Below are positions 1-8,623 of a stretch of DNA of 64,000 nt, piece after piece. The notes under the pieces are model-generated. The model ran no database searches. It saw nothing but the letters and a program-made list of their open reading frames with translations, and was not told where the DNA came from. A program made the position numbers and the translations under genes. Origin of the DNA: Candidatus Rhodoblastus alkanivorans (GTDB lineage: Bacteria > Pseudomonadota > Alphaproteobacteria > Rhizobiales > Beijerinckiaceae). Numbering within the stretch: the stretch's first letter is position 1; the number at the start of each line of letters is the position of its first letter. The DNA is taken from NCBI RefSeq assembly GCF_022760755.1, contig NZ_JAIVFP010000001.1:451501-515500 (forward strand). Reading direction: 5' to 3'.

Positions 1-182
1 TCATAAAACGTTCTACGAATAAGATCATTCTGATTTCCAATGAACTGGGCATGGGTCTGGCCCCCGAGACGCCTTTGGGCCGGTCATTCCGTGACCTTCA
101 CGGGAAAATGAACCAGGACATCGCTCACGCCTGTGGGAAGGTGACTTTTGTCGCGGCAGGTCTTCCGATCGCCTTGAAATAA
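1..182 (+). CDS. cobU: Adenosylcobinamide kinase/guanylyltransferase, C-terminal end (partial)
   Basis: A plus-strand frame is already open at the left edge and ends at TAA 180-182, giving about 59 C-terminal residues. The motifs SNELGMG, FRDLHGKMNQ and TFVAAGLP match the end of CobU. CobU phosphorylates adenosylcobinamide and transfers GMP to it during assembly of the vitamin B12 nucleotide loop. The P-loop and guanylylated His lie outside the window, so only the tail can be judged. Identification is from residual sequence similarity; the frame is clean and codon use looks normal. Confidence 0.8.
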   Translation, partial: IKRSTNKIILISNELGMGLAPETPLGRSFRDLHGKMNQDIAHACGKVTFVAAGLPIALK

Positions 183-290
183 GGATTTCGACGGAAACTT
201 GGCTTTATTTGCCAACCAGACGTTGGGCGGCGGCGCGGGTAGGAAAGGATTTGGCTTGTCAGCTATCTGTCGAGGCCAGATAAAGGAAAG

Positions 291-366
291 TGGTGCCGCA
301 AGAGAGATTCGAACTCCCGACCCCATCATTACGAATGACGTGCTCTACCAGCTGAGCTATTGCGGC
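291..366 (-). tRNA. tRNA-Thr (anticodon CGU)
   Basis: Read on the minus strand this is a 76-nt tRNA with encoded CCA (291-293). The acceptor stem GCCGCAA pairs with TTGCGGC, the D arm contains AGCTCAGCTGGTAGAGC, and the T arm contains GGTTCGAATC-like sequence. The anticodon stem CGTCA/TGATG closes the loop TTCGTAA, giving anticodon CGT, which reads ACG threonine codons. It lies directly downstream of trmD, where rplS is often found in related bacteria. Confidence 0.95.
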
Positions 367-404
367 GAAAGGGTTCGGTCCTCTTACCAGATTGCGAGGC
401 GCGA

Positions 405-1097
405 TCAAGCCTCTTCGGTCTTGTTCAATAGGTCGGGGCGCCGCGCGCGCGTGAGATTTTCCGCCTGTCCGCGCCGCCAGCGCGCAATTTTGGCGTGATC
501 GCCCGACAAGAGCACGTTCGGAATTGTCCGGCCCTCCCATTCGCGCGGGCGGGTGTAGTGCGGATATTCGAGCAGGCCCCGCTCGAAACTTTCCTCCGCG
601 CCCGATTCGTCTTTGCCCATCACGCCCGGCAGCAGCCGCACGCAAGCGTCGAGCAGGGTCAAGGCCGCGATCTCGCCACCCGAGAGGATATAATCGCCGA
701 CGGAGACTTCCCTGAGGCCTCGGCCTTCGATTACGCGCTCGTCAACGCCTTCGAAACGCCCGCACACGATCACCAGTCCCGGGCCGTTGGAAAAGCCCCG
801 GACCATTTGCTGGGTCAGGGGCGTTCCACGCGGGCTCATCAGCAGACGAGGTCTGGGGTCGTCCGTGGCAACCCCGGCGTCGAGGCTCGCGGCGAGAACG
901 TCGGCGCGCAATACCATCCCGGGGCCGCCGCCCGCCGGCGTGTCATCCACAGCGCGATGCCGCCCGAGGCCATGGTCGCGAATGTTCTCCGCCTCCAACG
1001 CCCAAAGTCCTTTTTCCAACGCGGTCCCAGCCATTGACTGGCCGAGCGGGCCTGGGAACATTTCGGGATAAAGGGTGAAAACACTCGCCGCCCACAT
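405..1097 (-). CDS. trmD: tRNA (guanine-N1-)-methyltransferase TrmD
   Basis: 230 residues, the usual length. TrmD methylates G37 next to the anticodon using S-adenosylmethionine and so prevents frameshifting. The trefoil-knot family motifs are visible: [11 protein letters not shown] (about 51-61), GRFEGVDER (113-121) and [11 protein letters not shown] (132-142), followed by YPHYTRP (178-184). The chosen ATG begins [14 protein letters not shown], one base after the rimM stop, so the two genes are translationally coupled. Longer upstream starts would run through rimM in another frame and are rejected. Last protein gene of the rpsP-rimM-trmD operon. Confidence 0.95.
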   Translation of the reverse strand: MWAASVFTLYPEMFPGPLGQSMAGTALEKGLWALEAENIRDHGLGRHRAVDDTPAGGGPGMVLRADVLAASLDAGVATDDPRPRLLMSPRGTPLTQQMVRGFSNGPGLVIVCGRFEGVDERVIEGRGLREVSVGDYILSGGEIAALTLLDACVRLLPGVMGKDESGAEESFERGLLEYPHYTRPREWEGRTIPNVLLSGDHAKIARWRRGQAENLTRARRPDLLNKTEEA

Positions 1098-1098
1098 G

Positions 1099-1614
1099 TC
1101 ATTCGACCGGCGCAGCGTCGTCCTCGGCGGGGGGGACGATGACCACCCTGCCGCCGGCGATGTCAACCACGGGGACGACGGAGCGGGTGAAGGGAAAGAG
1201 CAGAGTGTCCCCGGCGGGCGGAGCGATTTCCAATATGTCGCCCGCGCCATAATTAGGCGTTGCGACCACGACGCCCAAAGCAACGCCCTCAGGGGTCTCG
1301 GCGCGCAGGCCGATCAGATCGTTGCAGTAAAATTCGTCCTCTTCGGGAGGCGGCAGGTTCTTGCGCGCGAGAAACAGTTTTTGATTGGTAAGCTTTTGGG
1401 CCGTGTCGCGGTCGACGACGCCTTTGACGCGCACCACCAGCATGTCGTCCTTGAGGGGACGGGCGGCGAGAAGTCGGTAAGTCTCGCCAGAGGCGCCCGT
1501 GAGCATATCGTGTTCGGTGATGCTCAGCGGAATCTGCATGTAGGATTTCAGCCGGATTTCACCGCGCACGCCATGGGGCGCGCCAAAAACGCCGACCAGA
1601 ATTTTGTCGTCCAT
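1099..1614 (-). CDS. rimM: Ribosome maturation factor RimM
   Basis: 171 residues. RimM helps mature the 30S head, binding S19 and the 3' domain of 16S rRNA. The N-terminal half shows the typical [14 protein letters not shown] start, and the PRC-barrel half contains NDLIGL and YGAGDILEI. An acidic tail follows (EDDAAPVE). The gene lies between rpsP and trmD with a 49-bp gap upstream and a one-base gap downstream, the canonical order. Confidence 0.95.
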   Translation of the reverse strand: MDDKILVGVFGAPHGVRGEIRLKSYMQIPLSITEHDMLTGASGETYRLLAARPLKDDMLVVRVKGVVDRDTAQKLTNQKLFLARKNLPPPEEDEFYCNDLIGLRAETPEGVALGVVVATPNYGAGDILEIAPPAGDTLLFPFTRSVVPVVDIAGGRVVIVPPAEDDAAPVE

Positions 1615-1663
1615 ACCGGCGCCCTTGAGGAAAGGGCGCCGCCTTCTGGCGGCGCCCGAAAAA

Positions 1664-2023
1664 TCATTCCGAAGCCGCGGCGGCCTTTTCCGCGGCGGCG
1701 GCGGCCGTAGCGGCGCGTTCCTGCGCCTTCTTCTTCGGTTGAGCCTTTTGCGGATTGTTGCGGGGCTCGCGCTTGAGGGCGCCGACGCTATCGAGCAGAC
1801 GGGCGACGCGGTCGGTCGCCTGCGCGCCCTTGCCCAGCCATTCCTTGGCCTTTTCGACGTCGAGCACCAGGCGGGTTTCCGAGTCCTTCGGCGCCAGCGG
1901 GTCGAAAGTGCCGAGTCTCTCGATGAAGCGGCCGTCGCGCGGCGAACGGGCGTCGGCGACGACGACGCGATAGAAGGGACGCTTCTTGGCGCCGCCGCGC
2001 GACAGGCGAATTTTCAACGACAT
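1664..2023 (-). CDS. rpsP: 30S ribosomal protein S16
   Basis: 119 residues. The first 80 or so residues are standard bS16 ([19 protein letters not shown], then [20 protein letters not shown]). The remaining ~35 residues form a low-complexity Lys/Ala/Glu tail, common in alphaproteobacterial S16. The ATG at 2023 has a strong purine-rich ribosome-binding site (AGGAAGAAAAAG) right upstream. An in-frame extension to 2107 lacks family similarity. First gene of the rpsP-rimM-trmD operon, 126 bp downstream of ffh, so possibly co-transcribed with it. Confidence 0.95.
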   Translation of the reverse strand: MSLKIRLSRGGAKKRPFYRVVVADARSPRDGRFIERLGTFDPLAPKDSETRLVLDVEKAKEWLGKGAQATDRVARLLDSVGALKREPRNNPQKAQPKKKAQERAATAAAAAEKAAAASE

Positions 2024-2149
2024 CTTTTTCTTCCTGAGTAAATCCCTTGCGGGAGGTTTCGCCGAGGGGCGGGCGGATGGATCAAACGAACGAAGCCGGC
2101 CCCTCATCCGGCAGGTTCCGAGCCGTGCGGACGCGCCGCGCGGCTGAAG

Positions 2150-3733
2150 TCATTTCTTCTTCCCGAATGGGTTAAGACCGGAGAGCCCGCCAAGCCCGGG
2201 CAGCCCAGCCGGCGGCTTGGGTCCGCTGAGGCCCGGCAGCCCCCCGGGCGCGTTGGCGGGCAAGCCGGGTTTCGGAGCAAAGGCGCCGGGCGGCGGGTTT
2301 TGCGGAATGCCCGCGCCCATCCCGGCGCCGCCGCCAAACTTGTTCTGTAATTCGGCGATCTGCTCGGGCGAGGGCTGTGGCATGCCGCCGCCAAGGCCGA
2401 ACATTTGCGCCATCTGCGCCATCGGCCCGCGCTTGGCGCCGCCGAGCGATTTCATCATGTCCGCCATCGTCCGGTGCTGCTTGAGCAGGCGGTTGACGTC
2501 CTCGACCTTCATGCCCGAACCGGCGGCGATACGCTTTTTCCTCGACGCTTTCAAAATGTCGGGATTGCGGCGCTCCTGCGGCGTCATCGAGAGAATGATG
2601 GCGCGCTGGCGGGCGATCATTTTGCCGTCGATTTTGGCGGCGGCCATCTGCTCCTTGATTTTTCCCATGCCGGGCAGAAGGCCCATGATTCCGCCAAGGC
2701 CGCCGAGCTTGTCCACTTGCGCCAGCTGTTCGGCCATGTCGTCGAGGTCGAACTTGCCTTTGCGCATCTTCTCGGCAATGCGCTGCGCCTTGTCGGCGTC
2801 GATGGTTTCGGCGGCCTTTTCGACGAGGGCGACGATGTCGCCCATGCCGAGAATGCGATTGGCAATGCGCTGGGGATGGAAATCGTCCAGCGCATCCATT
2901 TTTTCGCCAGTGCCGATCAGCTTGATCGGCTTGCCCGTGACGGCGCGCATCGAGAGCGCGGCGCCGCCGCGCCCGTCGCCGTCGGCGCGGGTCAGGACGA
3001 TGCCGGTGATGCCGACGCGCTGGTCGAAATTCTTGGCGAGATTGACCGCGTCCTGGCCGGTGAGTGAATCGGCGACCAGCAGAATTTCGTGGGGATTGGA
3101 AGCGGCCTTGATCTCGGCCATTTCCGCCATCAGCGGCTCGTCGATATGGGTCCGGCCGGCGGTGTCGAGCAGCACGACGTCAAAGCCTTGAAGGCGCGCG
3201 GCCTCTTCGGCGCGCCTTGCGATCTGGACCGGGGTCTGGCCCGCCACGATCGGCAGGGTGGCGACGTCGACCTGGCGGCCCAATACGGCGAGTTGTTCCT
3301 GCGCGGCCGGGCGCTTGACGTCAAGCGAGGCCATCAGCACCCGCTTTTTGAAGCGGTCGGTCAGGCGCTTGGCGATCTTGGCTGTGGTGGTGGTCTTGCC
3401 CGCGCCCTGGAGGCCGACCATCATGATCGCGACGGGCGGCGCCGCGTTGAGGTCGATCGGCTCGGCGTCGGAGCCCAAGGTCTCGATCAGGACGTCATTG
3501 ACGATCTTGACGACCATCTGGCCGGGCGTGACCGATTTCAGCACTTCGGCGCCGACCGCCCGGGCGCGGGCTTTATCCACGAACGAGCGCACGACGTCCA
3601 AGGCCACGTCGGCTTCGAGCAGGGCGCGACGCACTTCGCGCATGGCCGCGGCGACGTCTTCCTCGGTGAGGGCGCCGCGGCGGGTGAGACTGTCGAATAT
3701 GCCGGAGAGCTTTTCCGAAAGGCCCTCGAACAT
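2150..3733 (-). CDS. ffh: Signal recognition particle protein Ffh (SRP54)
   Basis: 527 residues. Ffh binds 4.5S RNA and signal peptides of nascent membrane proteins and delivers them to FtsY. The N domain starts MFEGLSEKLSGIFDSL. The NG GTPase motifs are GLQGAGKTTTTAKIA, DTAGRTHIDEPL and TRADGDGRGG, and the Met-rich M domain lies around residues 320-440. The C-terminal ~85 residues are an extra Gly/Pro/Met-rich tail. The start is the second in-frame ATG, which matches the conserved N terminus; an ATG 18 bases upstream adds only MKKDYF. The partner ftsY is also in this window. Confidence 0.95.
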   Translation of the reverse strand: MFEGLSEKLSGIFDSLTRRGALTEEDVAAAMREVRRALLEADVALDVVRSFVDKARARAVGAEVLKSVTPGQMVVKIVNDVLIETLGSDAEPIDLNAAPPVAIMMVGLQGAGKTTTTAKIAKRLTDRFKKRVLMASLDVKRPAAQEQLAVLGRQVDVATLPIVAGQTPVQIARRAEEAARLQGFDVVLLDTAGRTHIDEPLMAEMAEIKAASNPHEILLVADSLTGQDAVNLAKNFDQRVGITGIVLTRADGDGRGGAALSMRAVTGKPIKLIGTGEKMDALDDFHPQRIANRILGMGDIVALVEKAAETIDADKAQRIAEKMRKGKFDLDDMAEQLAQVDKLGGLGGIMGLLPGMGKIKEQMAAAKIDGKMIARQRAIILSMTPQERRNPDILKASRKKRIAAGSGMKVEDVNRLLKQHRTMADMMKSLGGAKRGPMAQMAQMFGLGGGMPQPSPEQIAELQNKFGGGAGMGAGIPQNPPPGAFAPKPGLPANAPGGLPGLSGPKPPAGLPGLGGLSGLNPFGKKK

Positions 3734-3894
3734 GAAGTAATCCTTTTTCAATGCGGCGGACCGCCGCCGCCATCCCTTCCGGAAAAGCCCTGCAAAGCAA
3801 AGCGCGCCCGGGGGCGCATCGCGCTGCCGGGCGTTGGCCTCCCGCGTCCGGCGCGGGTCGGCTTGACAGGTCTTGTCTCACAAAGAGAGCCGGG

Positions 3895-3923
3895 CTTTTA
3901 CACTTGGCCCGCAGGAAAGTCAA
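3895..3923 (-). promoter_or_regulatory. Candidate sigma70-type promoter upstream of ffh
   Basis: On the minus strand TTGACT (3923-3918) is followed by a 17-base spacer and TAAAAG (3900-3895). The arrangement points at ffh, whose ATG is at 3733, implying a leader of about 155 nt. The -35 lies inside a 21-bp tandem repeat, so a second TTGACT sits 21 bp further upstream. No transcript evidence is visible. Confidence 0.4.
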
Positions 3924-3945
3924 ATTGGCGCGCAGGAAAGTCAAA
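3904..3945. repeat. Two-copy 21-bp tandem repeat between ffh and hemY
   Basis: Two adjacent 21-bp units (3904-3924 and 3925-3945) differ at one base and share the core GCAGGAAAGTCAAA. They lie in the 308-bp gap between the ffh start and the end of the hemY-like gene. No other gene is seen in this gap. The unit carries the likely ffh -35 hexamer on the minus strand. Confidence 0.85.
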
Positions 3946-4041
3946 CACTTGCGAGCGACGCCGCCTGCGTTGGGCGCTCGATTTCGTCTTCCATGACGAC
4001 TTCATGGACCCGCGCACCCAAATGGGCCCGCGCTTAAGCCG

Positions 4042-5667
4042 TCAGAAGAGCCGGGTTTCGGCTTCCTGCTTTTTGGGCCCGGGGTCGTCCGGCGGCGTGG
4101 CGAGGGGGAAGATCACCGGCTCCGGCGCGCTGGGCTGGCGAGGCGGATATTTGGCCGGGGCCTCCTTTGCCGAGGGTTGCCGTGCCGGCGGCTCTTGAGC
4201 GGGCGCCTCTTGGAGGGGCGGCTGCTGGGCCGGATCCTCGATTTTCTCCTCGGGAGCGGGAAGGGCCGGCTCGGGCGCAGCTGGTTCTTCCGGCGGCGGA
4301 GCGAGTTCGGCACGTGGCGCTTCGACCTCGAGCGCGGGCGGCGGCGGAGGCGGGGCATAGGCGGGCGGCGGCTCCTCGACTGGGCCGGCCAGCTCTTCCT
4401 TGGGCTGCATCCAGCGATAGGCGTCGAGTTTGCCGGTGACCGGCGAGACGGGCGCCCATTGTTTCGACCAATGGCCGTCGGCGATCCAGACCGCGTCGCG
4501 CGTCGCGCGCGAGCCGCGCGCCAGCCATTCGCGCACCAACCCTTGAGCGTTGTGTTCGCGCTCTTCCAGCTCGGCCATGATGACGCACATGCGCGAGGTC
4601 GGCCGTTCGCCCATGGCGACGAGCGGCGTCATCGCCTCGCGCGCGGCGGCGAAGTCGCGCGCGCCAAGCGCTGCAGTTGCGACCATCATCGCGCTTTCGG
4701 GGTCTTTGGGGGCGAATTTTGCAAGCGTTTTGGCGCGCGCGAGCCGGTCGGCCGCCGAATCGCCAGACCTCATGTCGACATAGGCCTGGGCGAGGTCGGG
4801 ATGAGGCGTTTTGGCATAGGCCGCCTCGATCAGTTTCGACGCCGAGCGAAGATTGCCACGCCGCGCGAGCAGGCGCGCGAGCAAGGCGGTCGCTGGAACG
4901 AGGTCCGGCGCTTTCCTGACGGCCGCGCGCAACAGGCCGATGGCGCGGTCCGGATCGGTCATTTCCGCTTCCATCGCCAGCGCGGTGTCGATGACCGCCC
5001 TCTGCCGGTTGGCGGTCTCCGAGTCGATGATCTTCGCCTTGAGATTCTGGGCGACGGCGAGGCGCGCGGCGTCCCAGTCGTTCTGGGTGGTATAGCGGTC
5101 GAGCAGGGCCTGGCCAGACCAGGACAGCGGCGTGATGTTCTGGGCTTCAAGCGCGATCTCGTGGGCGCGCTCCTGGTCGCCCCGGCGCAGGGATTCCGCG
5201 TGGAGCCCGCGCAGGCCGAGCAATTTGGTCTCGGAGCGTTCGGTCATCGCCCGAAACGCGCGCTCGGCCCCTTCGCGGTCGCCCGAAAGCTGCGCCGCCT
5301 GGGCTTCCAGCAGCAGCGCCAGCGGTTCGTGCGGCGCGAGCTTTTTGGCGTCCCGGCTGGCTTTTCGGGCTTTGTGCACGTCGCCGACTCCGGCGGCGAT
5401 AATGCCGCGCGCGATCGCCTCGTGCCCCCGGGCGCGCTTGCGGGCGCGCGCGGCGACAGAAACCAGGCTGGGCAGATTGAAGACGAAGCGGATCAGGCCC
5501 CAGGCGACGATCGCAACCAGCGCGACGACGCCGAGGCCGACGAGCGGCGATGTGTCGATATGATAACCGAACCAGGTCAGCGACAGCGAACCGGGCTGTT
5601 CGACGAGAAGGCCCAGCCCCACGGTGGCGAGGCCAATCATGAACAGGAAGACCAGGATGCGGAACAT
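4042..5667 (-). CDS. hemY: HemY-like inner-membrane TPR protein
   Basis: 541 residues from ATG 5667 (MFRILVFLFM). Two transmembrane segments at about 2-22 and 42-63 are followed by a helical TPR-like region of about 370 residues with ALLLEAQAAQLSGDREGAE and LAQAYVDMRSGD. A Pro/Glu/Ala-rich tail starts near residue 440. This is the HemY N-terminal-domain family found beside heme genes in proteobacteria. It is not the protoporphyrinogen oxidase also called HemY, and its biochemical role is unclear. An in-frame extension to 5733 is Arg-rich and not family-like. It lies 69 bp downstream of the mitofilin-like gene, so the two probably share an operon. Confidence 0.85.
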   Translation of the reverse strand: MFRILVFLFMIGLATVGLGLLVEQPGSLSLTWFGYHIDTSPLVGLGVVALVAIVAWGLIRFVFNLPSLVSVAARARKRARGHEAIARGIIAAGVGDVHKARKASRDAKKLAPHEPLALLLEAQAAQLSGDREGAERAFRAMTERSETKLLGLRGLHAESLRRGDQERAHEIALEAQNITPLSWSGQALLDRYTTQNDWDAARLAVAQNLKAKIIDSETANRQRAVIDTALAMEAEMTDPDRAIGLLRAAVRKAPDLVPATALLARLLARRGNLRSASKLIEAAYAKTPHPDLAQAYVDMRSGDSAADRLARAKTLAKFAPKDPESAMMVATAALGARDFAAAREAMTPLVAMGERPTSRMCVIMAELEEREHNAQGLVREWLARGSRATRDAVWIADGHWSKQWAPVSPVTGKLDAYRWMQPKEELAGPVEEPPPAYAPPPPPPALEVEAPRAELAPPPEEPAAPEPALPAPEEKIEDPAQQPPLQEAPAQEPPARQPSAKEAPAKYPPRQPSAPEPVIFPLATPPDDPGPKKQEAETRLF

Positions 5668-5736
5668 CGGCGGAACTCGAATGAGGATATGGCGTCGGCG
5701 GCGGGCCTTACCGCGCCGCCGCTGGAACGGCAAACG

Positions 5737-7422
5737 TCAGCTTTTGGTCTTGGCCAAATTCTGCAAGGCGGCGGCGATTTCCTGCCTGGCGGCGGATTCG
5801 GCGTCGAGCCGGGCCCGGACCGCCGCGGCCCAATCGTCGGACAATGAGCGCGCCGGAGCCGGCAGAAGCGCGTGGTCCGCGAGCGCCGCCGCAAGGTCTC
5901 CGGCGCGCAGATCCTTCTCGATCTTGTGAATCTTGAGGGCGCTCGCGTCCTGGTCGGGCGCGCCGGCAGGCCGAATGCGCACCAGCCGACGCGCCTCCGC
6001 TTCGACATGAGCCCAAATCGATTCTTCCGGATTTTTCTGCGGCTTGGCTTCCGCGGTCGGCTTTGGCGGCGCGGCGGCTTCCGCGAGCCTCGGAGCGAGC
6101 GCCGCGAATTGTTGCGCCAGCGCGCCAATGGTCGGGACGGACAGGCCGGCGCGCAGCCGCGCCAGCCGGGCGGGTTCGGCGCCGAAATTCTGTAGCGCGT
6201 CGATCTGGGCGGAATAATTGTCGCCCTGGCGCAGCGCATTGAGCAGGCTTTGCGCCACCACCAACCGGGCAGCGGCTTCGCCCACATTGCTGGGGCCCGC
6301 CTCGCGCGCGGCCAGGGTTGCGCGCGCCTCGTTCTTCGAAGCGGACAATTGGGTTTCGACAGTCTGAAGCCGCTCCGACAGCCGGGCGACCGTCGCTTCC
6401 GCAGCGGCAAGCTTTGTCGCCATCGCCGTGAGCGCGCTGGCCGTCTCCACGCTCGCTGCGTTGGACGCGGCGGACTTTTCGGCTTCAGCCGTTTTCGCAG
6501 GCTCTGTCACGGGCGCGGCGGGCGCGCTTTCGCTTGGCGGCGTTGGTTCTGCCGGCGCCTCGGCTTCCTTGCCTGGCGCGGCGCCGGTTTTGGGCGATGA
6601 AGTCGGCTTTTCAGCCTCCGCGGTTTTGGCCTGCTCGGGCGCCGAAGCGACGTTTTCGGGAGCGGCTGTGGATGCGGGCGGGGCGGCGGGCCTTTCCTCG
6701 GACGCCGGGCTTTCGCTTGGCGGTTGCGTCTGGGTCGGGGCCGCCGCTTCCTCGGCCGGCGCCGCGCCGGGCTCGGCGGATGGGGCCGTTTTTTCAGTCT
6801 CGGCGGTTTTGGCCTGCTCGGGCGCCGAAGCGGCATTTTCGGGAGCGGGCGCCGGGGTGGCCGGCTTGATCTCGGACGCCGCGCTTTCGCTTGGCGGCTT
6901 TGGTTCGGCCGGAGCCTCGGCCTGCCTGGCGGGCGTGGCGCCGGACTCGGCGGATGGGGCCGGCTTTTCGACCTCGGCCTTTTGTTGGGGCGCCGGCGTG
7001 GTTTCCGGGGGCGCGGACGGCGCGGCGCTCGTTTCGGACGCCGGCGGAGGCGCCGCGACATAGGCGTTCCAGAGATAATAGCCGCCGCCGCCCGCGGCTG
7101 CCGCCGCAATCAAAAAGGCGACCAGCCCCAGGGCGCCGCCCCGGCGCGCCGGTTTCTCTGGAGGCGGCTCGGGGGCGCTTTCGGCGGGCGCCGATTCGGC
7201 TTCAGGCGGCGTCTCGGGCTCGGCTTCAAGCTCGGAGGGTGCCGCATCGCGCTCCTTCGGCTCCGGCGGAGCTGATTCGTCTGGCGGCGGCTCCGCCCCG
7301 ACGTCGTGAGGGACGTCGCCGGCCTTGTCTGTCGCTTCCGCCGCCTGGCGTTGCCTTTCCTCTGGGCTTTTCTGGGCTTCGGCTTCGCCCGCCTCGGTCT
7401 TATTGCCGTCTTGGTCGTTCAT
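5737..7422 (-). CDS. Mitofilin-like (COG4223) inner-membrane protein
   Basis: 561 residues. An acidic cytoplasmic region (1-92) is followed by one transmembrane segment (about 96-117), a Pro/Ala/Glu-rich repetitive stretch (about 125-320), a coiled coil (about 333-365, ATVARLSERLQTVETQLSASK) and a C-terminal conserved region (about 370-561) typical of alphaproteobacterial mitofilin homologues. In this class such genes usually sit between hemD and hemY; mitofilin relatives shape inner-membrane folds in mitochondria. Here the hemY-like gene follows but hemC and hemD are absent upstream. The repeat region probably varies in length between strains. Confidence 0.8.
   Translation of the reverse strand: MNDQDGNKTEAGEAEAQKSPEERQRQAAEATDKAGDVPHDVGAEPPPDESAPPEPKERDAAPSELEAEPETPPEAESAPAESAPEPPPEKPARRGGALGLVAFLIAAAAAGGGGYYLWNAYVAAPPPASETSAAPSAPPETTPAPQQKAEVEKPAPSAESGATPARQAEAPAEPKPPSESAASEIKPATPAPAPENAASAPEQAKTAETEKTAPSAEPGAAPAEEAAAPTQTQPPSESPASEERPAAPPASTAAPENVASAPEQAKTAEAEKPTSSPKTGAAPGKEAEAPAEPTPPSESAPAAPVTEPAKTAEAEKSAASNAASVETASALTAMATKLAAAEATVARLSERLQTVETQLSASKNEARATLAAREAGPSNVGEAAARLVVAQSLLNALRQGDNYSAQIDALQNFGAEPARLARLRAGLSVPTIGALAQQFAALAPRLAEAAAPPKPTAEAKPQKNPEESIWAHVEAEARRLVRIRPAGAPDQDASALKIHKIEKDLRAGDLAAALADHALLPAPARSLSDDWAAAVRARLDAESAARQEIAAALQNLAKTKS
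6475..6969 (-). repeat. Imperfect ~58-60 codon repeats inside the mitofilin-like gene
   Basis: Residues about 152-209, 210-270 and 271-316 repeat a pattern of EKPAPSAESGA..., a PPSES block and an APEQAKTAEA block. The third copy is shorter. The DNA itself repeats, for example a stretch around 6627 recurs near 6808, pointing to tandem duplication rather than protein-level bias alone. Confidence 0.75.
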
Positions 7423-7494
7423 CCCACGCCTCGGTATCTCGCCAGCCCTATAGCTAACGCGCGCGCCGTGGAAAAGAAACCCCGCAATCGGCGG

Positions 7495-8373
7495 TCAGAC
7501 GACGGCGATCGCGTCGGCTATGGCGACAGTGCGGCGCGCCATGTCGGCGTGGAGACGTTCGACCATTTTGCCGTCGATCTGCAACGCGCCTTTCGCCGCA
7601 TTCTCGGGGAGGTCGAAAACGTCAATGATCTTGCGGGCGAAGGCGATCTCCGTTTCCGAGGGCGCGAAAACCTCGTTGCAGAGCGCGACCTGATTGGGGT
7701 GGATCAGGGTCTTGCCGTCCATGCCGAGATCGCGGCCCTGTTCGCATTCGGCCCGGAAACCGGCTTCATTCGAAAAATCATTGTAGACGCCATCGACGAT
7801 CTCCACGCCATGCGCGCGGGCGGCGGCGACGCAGATCGAAAGATAGGCCAGCATGGATTGGCGACCGGGGGTCAGGCGGGCGCGGGTTTCCTTGGCGATG
7901 TCATTGGTTCCCATGACCAGCACGGCGAGCCGCGAATTCGGATCGAGGGCGGTGCGAACGATGGAATCGGCGTTCAATATCGCCACGGGCGTTTCCATCA
8001 TGGCCCAGATGCGGGTGTGGTCGGGGGCGCCGGCGTCGCGCAACGCCATGGCGGTCAGCATGATGTCGCCGGGCGAGGAGACTTTGGGCAGCAGAATGGC
8101 GTCCGGGCCAGCCAGAGCGGCGGCGACGAGATCGTCCTTGCCCCAGGGGGTCGCGGCGCCATTGACGCGAATCACGACTTCGCGGCGACCGAATCCTCCG
8201 GCCTTGACGGCGGCCGTCACCTGATTGCGGGCCAGCTCCTTGGCGTCCGGGGCGACGGCGTCCTCGAGGTCGAGGATCAGCGCGTCGGCGGCGATCGTCT
8301 TGGCCTTTTCCAACGCGCGCGCGTTGGATCCGGGCATGTAGAGAACGCTGCGGCGGGGGCGAAGGCAGGTCAT
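7495..8373 (-). CDS. HpcH/HpaI-type CoA ester lyase (CitE/malyl-CoA lyase-like)
   Basis: 292 residues with a TIM-barrel CitE-family layout: RRSVLYMPGSNARALEKA at the N terminus, LDLEDAVAPDAKE (Mg2+/CoA region), an early conserved Arg in VIRVNG, and MMETPVAILNAD with the metal-binding Glu. The family cleaves or forms CoA esters such as (S)-malyl-CoA, beta-methylmalyl-CoA or citryl-CoA, or hydrolyses malyl-CoA. Substrate cannot be read from the sequence. It is not flanked by other serine-cycle or citrate-lyase genes. It reads away from the DUF2325 gene, with the intergenic region between them. Confidence 0.8.
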   Translation of the reverse strand: MTCLRPRRSVLYMPGSNARALEKAKTIAADALILDLEDAVAPDAKELARNQVTAAVKAGGFGRREVVIRVNGAATPWGKDDLVAAALAGPDAILLPKVSSPGDIMLTAMALRDAGAPDHTRIWAMMETPVAILNADSIVRTALDPNSRLAVLVMGTNDIAKETRARLTPGRQSMLAYLSICVAAARAHGVEIVDGVYNDFSNEAGFRAECEQGRDLGMDGKTLIHPNQVALCNEVFAPSETEIAFARKIIDVFDLPENAAKGALQIDGKMVERLHADMARRTVAIADAIAVV

Positions 8374-8540
8374 GTCGGCTCCGTTTTGGCAAGGCTTTTG
8401 CGGTGCACCATAATGTTTTCACGGCTTTCACGCTATCGTCATTTTGCAGTCCTCGGCCGACTTTGTTTCCGCCGGCGGGCGCCTTTCGCTGCAAGGGTCA
8501 GGCGCGCGACGCGCCGGTCCGTTTTCCAATTCGCCGATAA

Positions 8541-8555
8541 TTAGAATCATTCTAC
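8541..8555. promoter_or_regulatory. ICE-like (Irr-type) palindrome upstream of the DUF2325 gene
   Basis: TTAGAATCATTCTAC is 14/15 symmetrical to the pattern TTAGAA-N3-TTCTAA described for iron control elements bound by Irr in Rhizobiales. It lies about 70 bp before the DUF2325 ATG, a suitable place for an operator. A second close match lies at 10573-10587. Confidence 0.5.
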
Positions 8556-8623
8556 GAAACGCCGATTCGCTTGTTCCGCGATCCGGGCGCGGGGGATATT
8601 CGCCTCGAGCAAGAGGACGAGCG

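Noticed and set aside
1-40. Possible third ICE-like site near the left edge (AAGATCATTCTGA)
   Set aside because: Arms are not symmetrical and it lies inside the cobU coding end.
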